DNA of 64,000 nt from Sipunculus nudus (lineage: Eukaryota > Annelida > Sipuncula > Golfingiida > Sipunculidae). Numbering within the stretch: the stretch's first letter is position 1; each line of letters starts with the position of its first letter. This document shows, one piece after another, positions 12,224-24,656 of this stretch. The position numbers and the translations under genes were made by a program. The stretch spans positions 56,033,812-56,097,811 of the forward strand of contig CM049314.1 in the NCBI GenBank assembly GCA_026874595.1. The letters are read 5' to 3'. The notes below the pieces were generated by a model. The model did no database searches and had not been told where the DNA came from. It was given only the letters and a program-made list of their open reading frames with translations.

Positions 12224-12972
12224 CAACAAATTACGCAATACCTAATTTTTGTTATGTGCATAGGAAATGTCATGTTTCAACAAGCTGTGGCTGTACCAGC
12301 AATGATATCAGGCATATGTTCTCTCAAGATTGCTGTATCGGACACTGGATTCAGAATATTCTTCATTAACTGTTGCTTTTAAATTACCTTCGTATTGGTG
12401 AATGGACTTTACAAATAAGCATAACTTAAGCGATGATTCATGGAGTCATCATGCACATGTAGATGGCCATAAAAACTCCCCTTGTTTGTACACCTGGTGT
12501 TCAAATGGTGTAGCCCATGTTATACATAGGGTATAAATTTTGTTAGGCCTTAGATAATACATCAGAGTATAATTTGTTCTAGACCAATTTAAACCCTTAG
12601 GCTAGATTATTTCACCCTGTGTTTTTTTTTAACTAGGCGTTTTGCCTATTATCTGAGAAAAGTATTTCATACTCTTTTATTAAATTCATGTATTATATAA
12701 ATTTAATGTAAGTGGATCAACGATACTAGGACCAAAGTTATGTAAGTGTGGATAGTTGTGTCATCACAGAACAGTATAATGTATTTGATTTTTTAGAAAT
12801 TAAAAAAGTACAGTGCTTATGTAGTTTTAATTTAATAGATTTTGGGCTAAATAAAGGTAGTTTTTAAATTGTTTTTTTTTCTACAGCTTTTTGGTATCAG
12901 TTCAAATATTAAAAGTTATGTTTTGACAGTGTCTAAAGTAAACTTTTTAATATCACAAATTACGGTGACATC

Positions 12973-13179
12973 ATGGATATTCAGTGGATCAATGACCCTT
13001 GGTTTGGAGTACTTCTTAATTCTATTAATCTTATTACAGCAACATATTCTGGAGCAATATTACTCTTTTTATTCACACTATCAGTTCAGTTTTCCTTTTA
13101 CAGCAGTTTGCCAGAAAAACCATACCAGTACAGTCTCATTATGCATATGACTTTTTAACTATTTGTTATAACCTAGCGT
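12973..13179 (+). pseudogene. Exon A of unknown membrane protein, frameshifted right-arm copy
   Basis: Mirror of 9,761-9,971. A 4 bp loss near 13,143 (after the ATTATG) shifts the frame, so translation ends early at MHMTF instead of running to the donor at 13,180. Start codon and donor are intact. If the gene is real, only the left copy can make the full protein, unless the deletion is an assembly error. Confidence 0.4.
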
Positions 13180-13565
13180 GTAAGTAAAATGCACAGTCTG
13201 TTAACCATAACTATGATGACTGAATGAGGCAAGATTCTGAGGGGCATAACCTGAGGAGGTCTTTCAGTCAGCAGGAACATGTTTTACATTGTTGAGCTAA
13301 TCGTTTCCTGATATAATATATATAATATATATAATAGTTATGTAAACCACATCACCAGTTCTCTCCCTTTCATAACAGTCCATATTGTTCGGTATCCCAT
13401 ATAGATGCAAATATGATCAATTCCTCATATTATATTCTCAATAATATAAACATTACCTTGTCTTTAATACTTTGTAGTTTAATGCATGGCTTTCCATTTA
13501 AAAATTACATCTAATTAATATTTAATTTTATTCATCTGTCGAGTTCCCACTCGATTTTTTTACAG

Positions 13566-13687
13566 ATTCAGGTATTTTATTCGAAGTGTTAGGGAAATCT
13601 CTGCTTTTTTCAATTTTGCTACCTAATTTGGTGCTCCAACATGCCCAACCCGTTACGCCAATATCCATGTCGGGTCATCCTTGGTAA
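13566..13687 (+). CDS. Exon B of unknown membrane protein (right-arm copy)
   Basis: Same as 9,253-9,374: poly-T acceptor, 39 codons, stop TAA. It is intact itself, but the exon that should precede it in this arm is frameshifted. An overlapping longer open frame (13,681-13,896, starting MVNVKKKK) is identical in both arms but uses a different frame and is probably 3' untranslated or chance. Confidence 0.35.
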
Positions 13688-13900
13688 ACGTCAAGAAGAA
13701 AAAGAATAAAAGTCTTGAATCAACACCGGCCAGTACTTACCAATTCATGTGTGTAGGAAAGTGGACTGCACCGATACTGAGACAGCTGACGCTGGTTCCT
13801 TCAGTCACATCAATAAGGACATATAATAATGTTATCGTATTAATGACAATGACATATATCTTGCCTCTCATTTGTTACACATCGTATCGTCTGTAAAATA

Positions 13901-14044
13901 ATGTTTACACAGTGTTCAACACGTTCCAGCTCTAATCAGGTCCTAATTAGAAGCACGCGTAAGACATCGTCTCGTGAATCGGCGGTAGGTGTCAGCGAAG
14001 AAGAAACCCTGCGGGAGCGAGTGGATAACCAGTTGGCTGCTTAA
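13901..14044 (+). CDS. 47-residue open frame, CpG-containing, right arm
   Basis: Mirror of 8,896-9,039, with ATG, TAA and all residues preserved. It lies about 200 bases downstream of exon B on the same strand, so it could be 3' untranslated sequence of that transcript or a separate unit. Unknown function. Confidence 0.25.
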   Translation: MFTQCSTRSSSNQVLIRSTRKTSSRESAVGVSEEETLRERVDNQLAA

Positions 14045-14143
14045 GATGTTGCGTAATTTCATACACTTTCATTGATAGGCCTACTTATTGCCGGCTAGTT
14101 TCCATTATGTGACCAGCTGAAACGTACCTAACAATTCGTGCTG

Positions 14144-14153
14144 ATCACGTGAT
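14144..14153. promoter_or_regulatory. ATCACGTGAT palindrome (E-box), right arm
   Basis: Mirror of 8,787-8,796. It lies just ahead of open frames at 14,149-14,370, which end at a possible donor (GAAAG/GTCAGT). This suggests a transcript start region, but only weakly. Confidence 0.25.
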
Positions 14154-14667
14154 TTTCTCAAGTCGGTTGTCCATTTGGAGTAGTGAAAACATTATGCATA
14201 TTCATTTACAAAATCGCGAGATTATTGGTTCACCCCTGGGACATAGGTTATTTACAGGAGGGGAAATCCATCATGGTCAGACGAGTTTTTCGGACAACAA
14301 GTTTGCAGTTGCATCATTTCAAGTGTTCTACATTTCCGATCACATCGACGCTCTCGAAAGGTCAGTATCTTGAAATATGTTTGCCTTCTCTGAAGTATAA
14401 TTATTTTTTAAACCCTCTTTTTTCCATTATGTGGCAATCGATTATGCCTAAGTCACATTTTAGGACAAGCGTACTAATTTATACTAGAGTTATTGTCATA
14501 TCCAATTACACATTCAGTTTTCACTAAGCCCCCAAGATGTTTAATATACCAGGGGCTTGGCGCCAAAATTAAATAAGGCATTAAAAGGAGGGACTTGAAA
14601 GCCTTACGCTGCTGCCAGCCGTTAATTTTTTCAAAATATAAGTAAATTCCTTATTTCCTAAATTTTG

Positions 14668-16045
14668 AGCTCCGCTGACTATAAGTCATCTGAGCTATGG
14701 TCGTGGTTCATTGTCCGTCGTCCGTCCGTCTATTTGTCTAGCCGTCTGTCTGTCCGTCCGGCTGTTGATGTGGCATGTTTTGAAACCATAAGACCTAATA
14801 ATCCAAATTCGGCAAAATTTTAGATGTCCCCAAGATCCCCTACCAAGCCAACAACTGGGTCTTTGTGACTTTGTTCTTTGAGAAATAAATGATAAACCTC
14901 AATTTTGTATTAAAACCCTATTTTCACACTTCAGGACCGCCTAATAACAAAACCATTCATCTGTTTTTTCTCAATTCTGCCATAAATATTCCTCTATATG
15001 GTTCCTAAGTACATGCCAGAAATTAGGTCTGTATTATAAATTTTAAAAAGTTACGGGCTCAAACATAATGCATTTCGTAAAAAGTCAGGAAAGATATTTT
15101 ATAACTTAAAGCAAAACATCTTAAAACTAAGGCCTTTTTCCCAGTAATATAACTTTAATTAATCAAAATTGTATACCCAAAATTACATCAAAGTACTGTG
15201 GATTTAATTTACTTGCATGTACTCCTAAGGATTTTAAAAATCTGAATTTTAAAAATAAAACCTGCAAAATTAGACTAGTTATTGAATATTTTGGAGGCTC
15301 TTGTTGTATTCCCTTACATTGTCAAGCAGTCCACTTTGGTCACTCTAGGTCATTCAGTGCAGCTCTCTATGCACCCCAGGCTGTTGGCATAATGTTATGC
15401 AATCCCATCACTAGCGCAAGCTCTCTCTCCACTAAGCTGAGCTTGATCAGGCTGTCTGCAGTTAAAACAATACCACAGGGAGCCTCCCCCCCCCCCCCCC
15501 CCCCCCCATTGTTGACACTGACCTGTACTAAGGACTAAGGACTTTTTTTAGCACTGAGCAGTAACAACGGAGACCCCTCTCCCCCTTCCAGCCCTTCAAT
15601 ACACAGGACTAATACACAAGATGAATCTTATAATTTTAAAATTTAATAAATTTTTTACGAGACTTGGATAATTTTTATTTTTTTAAGGGAAAAATTTTCG
15701 TGAATTAAATCCTAATATTCAAATATGAAAAAATATTAGGATCTAATGTAAGTGCTAACCTACAAGATTTAAGAAGATATAAATACTTGTAGCATTCATT
15801 CATATCTCTTAAAGTTGGCAGGGCCTAGGTGTGAATAACACTGTTAACTTAGTATTAAAATTAGGATTATTGTTCAAACTTTGTGGGATAAAATTTAACT
15901 CATATTGCCATATATTTAACTTTGGAAAAGTCAATTACCTTCACACATTTTTTTGTTTATGAAATGTAACTTTTATATAACACTTACCGTAGGCCTATTT
16001 GTTCCCTTGGTGCATCACTAAATCGGTGTAATAGGTGTCATCCTT
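14668..16045 (+). mobile_element. Dispersed repeat R1, right-arm copy (longest)
   Basis: Begins with a partly decayed inverted segment (AGCTCCG ... CTGAGCT around loop ATA), then GTCCGTCCGTC-type tetramers (14,715-14,760). The body ends near GGTGCATCACTAAATCGG. Poly-C at 15,485-15,507 is longer than the matching poly-G on the left. Related copies sit in the spacer (10,695-11,480) and at 28,393-28,875; a shorter similar piece is near 17,560-17,690. No open frame for a transposase is visible. The class is undetermined: the self-complementary start recalls foldback or Helitron-like non-autonomous elements. Confidence 0.7.
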
Positions 16046-16180
16046 GAACGACGCAGATCGATAGGACGTATGGCTGATTTCACTGCTCGTTACGACCGTA
16101 CCGCTGGGATGCGCCGCCCTGTTAACGATAGCAGAGCCCGTTGAGACGTAGCCCGGCGAGACATACCCCGGGCAAGGCGT
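15995..16180 (-). CDS. GC-rich open frame, right-arm mirror copy
   Basis: Mirror of 6,752-6,937: 61 codons, with one visible difference, which is silent. The donor (GTAAGT on the minus strand, read as ACTTAC at about 15,982-15,987) is preserved. Unknown product; see the left copy. Confidence 0.25.
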   Translation of the reverse strand, partial: TPCPGYVSPGYVSTGSAIVNRAAHPSGTVVTSSEISHTSYRSASFKDDTYYTDLVMHQGNK

Positions 16181-17256
16181 TTATAGCCTGTCCTTTTGGA
16201 CGATATGGTTGTTCAATTCAATAGTATTAACATTTGTAAAACTATAATTTAACCATTCTTTACAGTTTGTAGATGTATGAAATGGTCAAGGCCAGAGTGG
16301 AAAAAAAAACTGTCCGAATACCGATGTTTTCACATGAGTATGAAACAAACAAATACGCGCTAATACTACAAACAAATACGCACGGTCTGACTATATAACC
16401 ACGTATGGGATGTAAATAAATCACATAAATTGAGCCGGACGATTTCGTGTACGACGACATCTCGGCCGGATGACATTTCACATAACGTTTGTTATATACA
16501 TATTTTTTTGCACATTAATATGTTAATGTGTTTCCTCAAATGATAAATATAACGTTAAAAAACCTGCGTGAACGTATTTTAATTTATAAACACTAAAACC
16601 TGACTTATTCTACAAATTTACTACTGATTACTCGGGGACAAAAGCCCTCTACGGTCTTTGTTAGACCGTTTATGAGATAGGTCCTGTAATAAATAAAAAT
16701 GACCTGAAATGCGTGGTGTATTCGCTGCTTGTGCTAACTGAGGAGATTTATAAGCATGATTGATTGATTTAAGTGTGTGAGAAAGAGAGAAGGAAAAATT
16801 TATGATGAAACATGAATGTTACACTGTTTTTAAATCATTTACAAACCTAGATTCAGATAGGAAAAAAATACTTTTCTAAAAGATAACGAGACATTTTAGC
16901 TTAATAAAAAGTTGATTCCATTAAATGTTTATGGCTAACTGAGCCTTTTGTCTAATAATTCCACTATTATTGCTCATATAACATGATTGTTACCAATATT
17001 AATATATAGCAAGTTAAACTTTAATATATTATTATTCATCAGTTAGAAAAAAAATAAATATGTTTAAGACATCTTGAGAGACAGTTTAATGTGATTAAAT
17101 CATAGTATTAAGATAGTTGTGAACCAATTAAGGTAAAAAAATATTGAAACTAAATTTGGAATTTATTCGCGTCCAGTACCAGAGTTATTTTTTTAAAGTT
17201 TGGTGAAAGCATATAGGTGTCGCAGCTGGAAAAAAAGTGCTGGAATTCGTGGTTAG

Positions 17257-17463
17257 TGTAGAGAAGTTTATTATTGGAAGTTTAATCTTGTAAATAAAGA
17301 TGTTTTCAAGAAAAAGGCACGCGATCATACTTGTGAAGTGGATGTATCTTTGGAATTCGGACTTGTGAAAAAAAGTTGTCTTGCCCGCGTAGCGGTGGAG
17401 TTCATTACCTTGTTCTTTTATAAAGGGTATATCGCCCATACTCAAAGTGTCTACGGTTTCTAG
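17257..17463 (+). CDS. Weak open frame, right-arm version (unknown)
   Basis: A 68-codon stop-to-stop frame without ATG, ending in GYIAHTQSVYGF and TAG. It contains 11 codons (around KKSCLARVAVE) that are absent from the left copy. No family is recognised and no clear splice sites frame it. This may be chance. Confidence 0.15.
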   Translation, partial: CREVYYWKFNLVNKDVFKKKARDHTCEVDVSLEFGLVKKSCLARVAVEFITLFFYKGYIAHTQSVYGF

Positions 17464-20400
17464 GCCATTTTAGTGCTGGAAACTAGTGCCTGTGCACTGA
17501 ACCGCGTCGATATTTAGTATTCATGTTCTTCTGTACATTTTCTATTAACATAATAAATTAGGTCAGTATTGTTTTGAAGTTATGGTCCAAAATAAATGCA
17601 ATAAAATTTTTTAAGAAACAGGAAATATATTTACTCACTTAACATGAGAATTGTTGATGCTGGAGACCTTTGTTCAGGGATACTTATATATATATTATAT
17701 CAAGATTCAATTGTTAACCCAAAAATTAGATGTGAATTTTTTTTAAGTTATTAGCATAAATAAAAAGACAATACCTTGATAATATAAATAATATTTTTTT
17801 CCAACTTTGGCTAAGGCACATATATTCCCCCTGTAAGCACTGTTGATTTAATTTTCAAAGAATATATACATAAAGATTTAATCTTTTAAATTCAGAAATT
17901 TTAAAGGAAAGAATGAAAGCTTTCATCCAAGTTTTCATGCACCATGTCAAGTGTTTTTTTACTTCAGGCCCACTGTGCAGTACAGCATTCACTTGTATCA
18001 TGTAACTCTTTACAGGCAGCTAGCCGTGGCTCAAGCTTCTCCTCTGCTCTCCAATCCCCCCCCCCCACACTGATACATAAAAAGGATGAATGTTATAATT
18101 TTCAGTTTTTGATGCATTCTTATTCTAGGCTGTGCCACATTTTATATTTTGTATTATTCCATCAGGGTGCACTTTTAACTGTGTCCACAAAGTGGTGTAT
18201 TGCTATATGAAAGTGTGAATGTTCATCGGATAAGTATTCCATTACTTCGGAAGAGTAATACTTCATCAGGTGTGAAATTAATAATTAATTCCAGTAATAA
18301 ATTATAGCTGAGATAGTTATTAGCACAATGATGATGTTTGTCCCTCATTCAACTAACATGGTGTATACTTTATTTGAAAAGATGGTTTTATTTTATCAGA
18401 TTTATTGAATCTTTTATATCAGTGAAGACAATTAAGCATGTGCTGAAAGCTCCAATGTACAAAACTTTTTAATAGTGATTCAAGGAATAATCTTGTAGAT
18501 GTCATGTTGTGGCATTATTTTCTTTTAAATTCAGTTTAAACATTTGTGATTTAAAAATAATAAAATGTATGTGTATGCATAATATGACCCAATATGAGCT
18601 ACACTCTGGATCAATAATGATTGCAACTTAGAATTCTGATATTTAACTTATATTTTCAGATCTTTTTCATTACAAATTTATAAAACTTGTATGAATGTTA
18701 CTTTAACCCAGTAGGAGGGCCCTTTTCCACTTAGCCTTCATATGGCTTTATCTATGAAAAAAAATACAAAAGAATATTTTGCATATTTTTCATTTGCAAT
18801 ATTTTCACAATTCAGCTGAGCGCCATGACCCATCGGTCCCTTGTTTAGTAATGTTAAGCTAGTTAGTTGCAAAAGAGGAAGGATTTGGCACTTCCATGGA
18901 GTTAGATTTAAATATCTTATCAAGGAGATGTACACACAGATATAATTCAAAAGAGAATGGCTTATTTTTTGTATGCATTAATTGTTTGTCCTTGCAGTGC
19001 TCACAAGCTATACATTGGTTTTGACAGGTCTATGAGGATAACACCTCAGGCTTTGTGTGTTATGTTAAACTAAAACAAGCCAGTGATAGAGCCTGATGCC
19101 CCCCCCCCCCCCCACCCCCCTTTAGTGGCTCAAGTCATCACATGTTGCTTTTTGGGCCATGTGATGTAATTTGTGAGACAAATTATTTTTGAGTTGTGGT
19201 GTGTGATCATAGCCCCAGAGAAATTATCTTAGATTGTCAAGGCCATAACAAGTGTGTGTATTTTCTTGCTAATAAACCAAACTTTAATAATGCTCCTTTT
19301 TCTTTCAACAATATACACATTCACCATTTTATGTGGTCCCAGTCGATTGAACAATTATGGCAACTCCTGCCATATCAAAGTGTATTGATTGCACATAAAA
19401 ATAAGTCATACAGAAGCACTGTATTAAATCTAGCAGTAACACAGTTTTGATTATGACCTAATAGTTGTATTCAATTAGTCATTCATTCCCTTGGAAGAAC
19501 GGGCTAATCTCATGTAAATGGTCAATTTCATCCTAACCTTAGTTCTTGTGTTGCTTAACATGTGATACATTAAGTGGTACAACTAATGGGCAATAGAGTG
19601 TACGAATCCCTTGCAGGGATGATAGCTGGATTCACATAGGAGATTACCTACCAATACTGGTCAAGTGAAAACCATCTGCCTGTTCAGATTAGCTATTTAT
19701 CCAATCAAAAGCCCTGCACTGTGAACTTGTTGACAGGGGGTCACTACTGCGCTAGATGTTAATTGGAGAACAGTTGCCATAGATAAGGTTTCCTAATTTG
19801 CATTATATCTATCTATATTTGTTCCACAAATTATACTTTACTTTTGAATCCAGTCTTTACATAGACCGGTTGAAATTGGAATTGGGACAAAGTTATAACA
19901 TGCAACATAACTCCCTTCTCAGATTAGCTATACAGCATTTCATAATGCTAAATTTATAAGCTACTTAGGTGGCTGAAAGTATTATATATTGGATGATGTA
20001 TGCTTATTAAGAACTCACTTATGGTAAGTTTGTAAATGCTGTTCTGTATATAATCTGTCACAAAATTTAAATAAAGATATTTTTGGTATTTTACATTTAT
20101 TACTCCATTACACTCTGGACATGCACATTGTGTATGTTTCCCTGATTTTAAGAAGTGCAAATTATTGTGTGGTATGAAAAATCTGCTGTTCATTTTTATA
20201 TTAATTCCTTGAGCAGAGATGGTTTTCTAAATCATATTTCTAGACCACTTGACTGTTAGGCTGTGATCATAAATTACTATTACACTTTTTTCTTTATGAA
20301 TATTGTCCCTTTTATTGCCAAGATTTTTATTTACATAACTAATATAAATAGGTGTCCTATATGGTTTTAATGCATAGAACAACATACCCAACTAATAACA

Positions 20401-21088
20401 CTGGGATTTAACATTTCATTGGGAAAATAAACAAGTCTGTTGCTCTTGTGAAAATGGCATAAGTAGAATACCTTAACTGTATATTTTACTTTCATATATT
20501 TTTTTTTATTTGCTTTATAATTTTTTTCTTCAATATTTACATTAATTAATACATTTACTACATTATTCATAGTGTTAGCACAAAAGACCTGTCTTCTTTT
20601 CACTATATCTCAAAAGGGGCCTTATTTTTGGATTATAATACCATCATTATTTGTACAAAAATTCATTCTGTAAATATTACTTCACTGGAAAAAAAAGATG
20701 CATTCTTTATTTTCTCACAGTCCATCTATATGTGATTTCAAGGAGTCCCTTCTTAAAGTAATAAATATATTTGCTCAGTGGTGAAACTGTCCAGTTGTTC
20801 CACATGCCTGTCTCTGATTGAAATGTGTTTTGCTCATAGACATGGATGTACCTGTATTTTACAATGACACTACACATTGCACAATGATTTGTTACCATTC
20901 ATTACATTCTATCAAGGGCTATCACATTTACCACTTCAATTAGAAATGACATGTCCCAGTATCCATTTGCAACGTTCTCCTGTGGATGATGATGGATACA
21001 GATAGTGCAGGGGTCAATTTAATGCAGATTGTTCTGTAGGGCACTCATTAACCCATTTTGATTTTTTCTGGTTGATCTCTCTTTTCAG
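17464..21088. other. Right arm, no recognised gene
   Basis: AT-rich sequence mirroring the left arm. It includes poly-C runs (18,058-18,066 and about 19,100-19,112) and no convincing coding stretch. If the DUF3987-like gene has exons upstream of 21,089, they would lie here or further left, but I cannot pick one out. Confidence 0.55.
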
Positions 21089-21218
21089 ATGGGGAAAAAG
21101 ATAGACAGGGCAGTAGTGATGAAGCGTTATAGGAAGGCTCAAGAGGTGATGCTGCCTTGGAAGAAAGCTGTATGTCCCAATGTTAGGCAGATTGTGGCTG
21201 TTGAGGCCCAGAAAGCAG
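21089..21218 (+). CDS. DUF3987-like gene, first recognised exon
   Basis: Strong pyrimidine acceptor (CTCTCTTTTCAG), then 43 codons plus one base, then donor GTGAGC. The peptide begins MGKKIDRAVVMKRYRKAQ and ends IVAVEAQKA. Its phase fits the next exon exactly (G + GT = Gly). The ATG sits directly at the acceptor, so it may be internal rather than the true start; an upstream exon cannot be excluded. This exon lies inside the right palindrome arm and has an inverted twin at 1,730-1,859. In the DUF3987 family this part precedes the conserved hydrophobic block, and the short charged helix here is compatible but not diagnostic. Confidence 0.5.
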
Positions 21219-23137
21219 GTGAGCACACATGGTGATCATTCATGATCTTAAAACTTTGTTATTTCAGCCACAGTCAGTTCTGCATTAAACTGACTTATCA
21301 TGTCAATATAAACGGGATCTAGTACATCAGCTACAATCATTGTAAAACCATTTACCAGGACTGCTAGTGAATGTAATCTCGGTGTGCTATGTTACTTGCT
21401 ACAAGGATCCCATATTTTATTCTTGAAAAGCAATGGGAATCATTTATTTTTTACCTCTGTCACAATGTCTGCCATATCCCATAGGTGCTATAACTCTCAT
21501 GATGGATATATTTTTACCTTTTCAATAGGGGTGGCAGATGCCTAATTAATTTCAACTTTAACAGTTTATATTCTGGCACAGCACCATAAACATTCAGGCC
21601 CAGAATAGTGAATAACATTATGAGAAACACTGCAGTGTGGTTGTATACTACACTTGTTGTATAGATGTGCTTTATATCTGAAGGTATATCATACTTCATT
21701 CAGTTCATTTCTTCTTTTCGCAAAGTACATTTAATTCCCTTACAATTTAAATGGTATAAAAATTAACATCATTTTTATACCCCTTAGTTGTAGTGTTCTT
21801 GAAATGTAATTAACAACACCAACATTAATTGCAAATATATAGAGAATATGAAATACTTGTCTTAAATCTAGGTTTAATCAGGTTAAATCTAGTTGACACA
21901 TACTTACAATCATAACTTGAACAATGTGAAATACATTTACTATTTTATGAGGTATTGAGTTCACAGTGGCTACACCATATAATCATCAGCTAATTGATCC
22001 ATTTCCAGCTAGTAAACAATCTTGGAACATATACATTCACAGTTTTATTTGGTGCAGGATAACAACAGGAAGGGAAATCTTTATACATTGCAAGATTTTC
22101 CTATTATGGGAATCATGTTCACTTTGACATTAACATTTTTACCTTCAACAGTCCAATTAATTTTTTTCCTTATTCCATTTTTTCCCTCATATTTAGTTCC
22201 ATGAGATAACTGATTTCTTGGCAGTCACATTTGACCTTTTGCTATGTTTTTCTCTGGTTATGACAGCTGTCTTGACCCTATTATTATTAATAACATAATT
22301 TGGGTGTGCTGAACCTGGTATCATTGGCAATTATTACTATTTTTGCTGCCTTTTCCCCACAACTTTAACCTTTATATGTGAAGCCTATTCACTTCTTCTT
22401 TGCATGATTTGACTATATTGCCACATGTTATTACCCCTGGCTTACCAGCTGTGCATTCCTTACTTTTTATGAGGAACATTTCATTTCATGATCTCTTTGG
22501 GTGATTGGGATGTTGGGCCAGGTGGCCTACACTTGGGGCATCATTGTATAATGGCTTCAGTCACTTGGAAGTTATAAACACTTAATGATACTAAAGTCAT
22601 TTTGTCAGCTTCAATGTAATCTTCACCTTTTGTTTCATTGTCATTGAATGACTTGAACACTGTATATAGAAGTACATTTATTAAACAAACATTTTATTCA
22701 TGTGACACTGTATGTTTAATTATTGTAACCAATAACCCACTGTTTTAACTTATCTTGCATTATTCCATGGTACCCTACAAACATGGTTGACACCCAGACT
22801 TTCCCTGGTTTTGTTTTGTTCACCTAGGTAAGATAACACTTTCATCATGATCGTGCCTTCATGGTCATGTTCAATTGCATTATTTAGGTGGCTTGATATT
22901 TCTAGGACAGATACTGACCACTCTTTGGTAAAGCATATCAATCCTTGCTTCAATCAGGTCACTGAGCACACCATGGCTCTACCATTATATCTAGTGCCTT
23001 CAGGATTCTGTCATTGCACTTTGGATACCTCAGATTTATGTTAAATCTGAGTAGTGAGATTAGCTTTTCTCCAAATGTTTACCGTGTACCATAGTCATAA
23101 CATGGGTTGAAGACACATTTTTTCTCTCCACTCCTAG
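21219..23137 (+). other. Intron; right palindrome arm ends inside it
   Basis: The intron runs from donor GTGAGC to acceptor CTCCACTCCTAG. The visible inverted repeat ends at 22,947, 190 bases before the next exon. Nothing else recognised. Confidence 0.45.
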
Positions 23138-23270
23138 GTGTTCCACCAGCTTTCATATATGTGCCACTACTCACTGTTGGACTTGGTTTAACAACTGGGA
23201 ATGCCTGTATAGTATGCGTGGGGCATGGAAAGAGCCTGGAATTTTGTGGACTGCACTCATTGGACAAAAG
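23138..23270 (+). pseudogene. DUF3987-like gene, second exon with a frame break
   Basis: Acceptor CTCTCCACTCCTAG and donor AAAAG/GTTTG. The first part reads VPPAFIYVPLLTVGLGLTTG, which fits the conserved DUF3987 start (Pro-Pro, a hydrophobic run, Leu-Leu..Gly...Gly-Asn). The second part reads GAWKEPGILWTALIGQK, but in a frame one base off. The switch falls at or near a run of four G (23,220-23,223), as if one base were missing. Without the shift the frame stops at TAA just after the donor. Counting the missing base, the exon ends in phase 0 and joins the next exon so that GQK and GLNKS form a Walker-A-like G..G..KS. This is either a decayed exon or a consensus error in the assembly. Confidence 0.5.
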
Positions 23271-24501
23271 GTTTGTTGTCTAAATGTTTCTCTTTTCCTT
23301 AACTATCGTACTGTACACCAAGTTTTGGGTTCTATTTGATAACTTTTATTATTTCACATGGGCCTGTAATTAACAGTGTGAGGGCTGAACTGATTAAAAT
23401 GAGGTTTACCTGGACTGTGCAACAGGCCCTTTTGGGAATAAATCACACATTTATTAAACTAACCTCCTACAAATTTCATGGTACACAAATATGCGACCAA
23501 CAACTTGTATAAAAAAATTCATGAATTGCACATTGGTGGTGTCACCTTCAAATGCTCCTCTTTTCACCTAACTCACCATCCGATCAGTCACTTCTGTCTA
23601 CATTATAATTTAAAACTTGTGTACACAATTCCTCCCATTATGCATTTACAGGTATATCTTTTCATTTGGCTTGATTGATGTTTCTTCACTGGGGATTCTT
23701 CACTGGGGATGCTTTGGGCAATGAGTCAGTTTTCAAGATTAACAACTTGGTCAGCATACTAAATAAAACACAACGGACCTTTTATTGTCCTGTCATGTGA
23801 TAATGGTGTGGCCATTGGTTATTATCCTTTCATCAACTCATTATTGCCACCTAATAGTCATTATAAGTCAAGAAATAACAGTGACTTTTCTGATTATGCA
23901 TATACAGTGTTTATTGATCGACGACATGAGGTATATATCATGTAAGATCAAAATCTTTTGTATAGGTGTGTCATAAACAAAATCATTTTAGATTTGTCTA
24001 CTATACTGAAAATTTATGGTATGAGGCAACCCATATGTTGTTTTCCTAGTGCTGTATAATAAAGCTTCACCATTTGAACACAGTGGGATTGTTGAGGGGG
24101 ATTAATTGTCTGGGAAACTACAATGTTATAGATGTGGGAATATATGCCATCATTTTGTGATGCTTCATGATTGGGTCATTTTAGTACTATGGTTTAGGGC
24201 AATATATGACTAAAGGAATGCAGTTATAAATCTGATTAAAAACCTGATCAGCTTCTAAATTTTTGAGTGTTTATACCAATGTTATTTTTATTGTGGCATA
24301 ATGATGTTTCATTGCTTGTGGTTGGAGTACACTGTGCTTAAAGTGCCTTGTACATTGGACATCATTACATTTGAGGTATCATATGATGGTGCCCGCCCTC
24401 TGTGGGCTGATTGTCAATGTTTACAACAGCTTGTTTTATTTATACTTATACTATATACCACCTGTTTCCTGCACTGATGTATTTATCAATAATTCCAACA
24501 G

Positions 24502-24656
24502 GGTCTCAATAAAAGCGGAGCACAACAGTGTTTGGAATCTGGCATTATCACACTCCAGGAGGAAATGTCTCAAAAAGCTCAAGAGGACCCAGAATTCAGT
24601 GAAGAGGACGAGCCATGCTGATTGTTAACCAGTTTTCTTTTGAAAAATTACATGAT
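24502..24656 (+). pseudogene. DUF3987-like gene, third exon with a frame break
   Basis: Acceptor TTCCAACAG and strong donor GAT/GTAAGT. It opens GLNKSGAQQCLESGIITLQEE, completing the Walker-A-like motif and its following helix, and continues through an acidic stretch (EDPEFSEEDEP). It then stops at TGA unless the frame moves one base near 24,612-24,615, after which MLIVNQFSFEKLHD runs cleanly to the donor. With one base restored the exon is 156 bp and keeps phase. A canonical Walker A has Gly before the Lys; here it is Asn, so ATP binding may be lost. Low similarity to typical bacterial members is expected for an animal homologue. Confidence 0.5.

Larger units (their letters stand above)
12224..22947. 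repeat. Right arm of giant inverted repeat
   Basis: This is the reverse complement of 1-10,720. Pairing stops abruptly after 22,947, because the left arm is cut by the window edge. The arm therefore may continue further right, and sequence left of the window is needed to decide. It carries mirror copies of every arm feature listed here. Where the arms differ, the right arm has a 33 bp segment (about 17,368-17,402) missing on the left, lacks about 45 bp present on the left near 6,460, and has a longer poly-C (15,485-15,507). It also has a 4 bp deletion near 13,143 that shifts the frame of the membrane-protein exon. Confidence 0.96.

Noticed and set aside
1-22947. Palindrome dismissed purely as a sequencing foldback artefact
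   Set aside because: A foldback from one molecule would give equal arms without a 33 bp and ~45 bp difference; two-haplotype misjoining remains possible and is noted in the finding.
23685-23712. Tandem duplicate of TTCTTCACTGGGGA
   Set aside because: Two copies only, in an intron-like region; ordinary short duplication.
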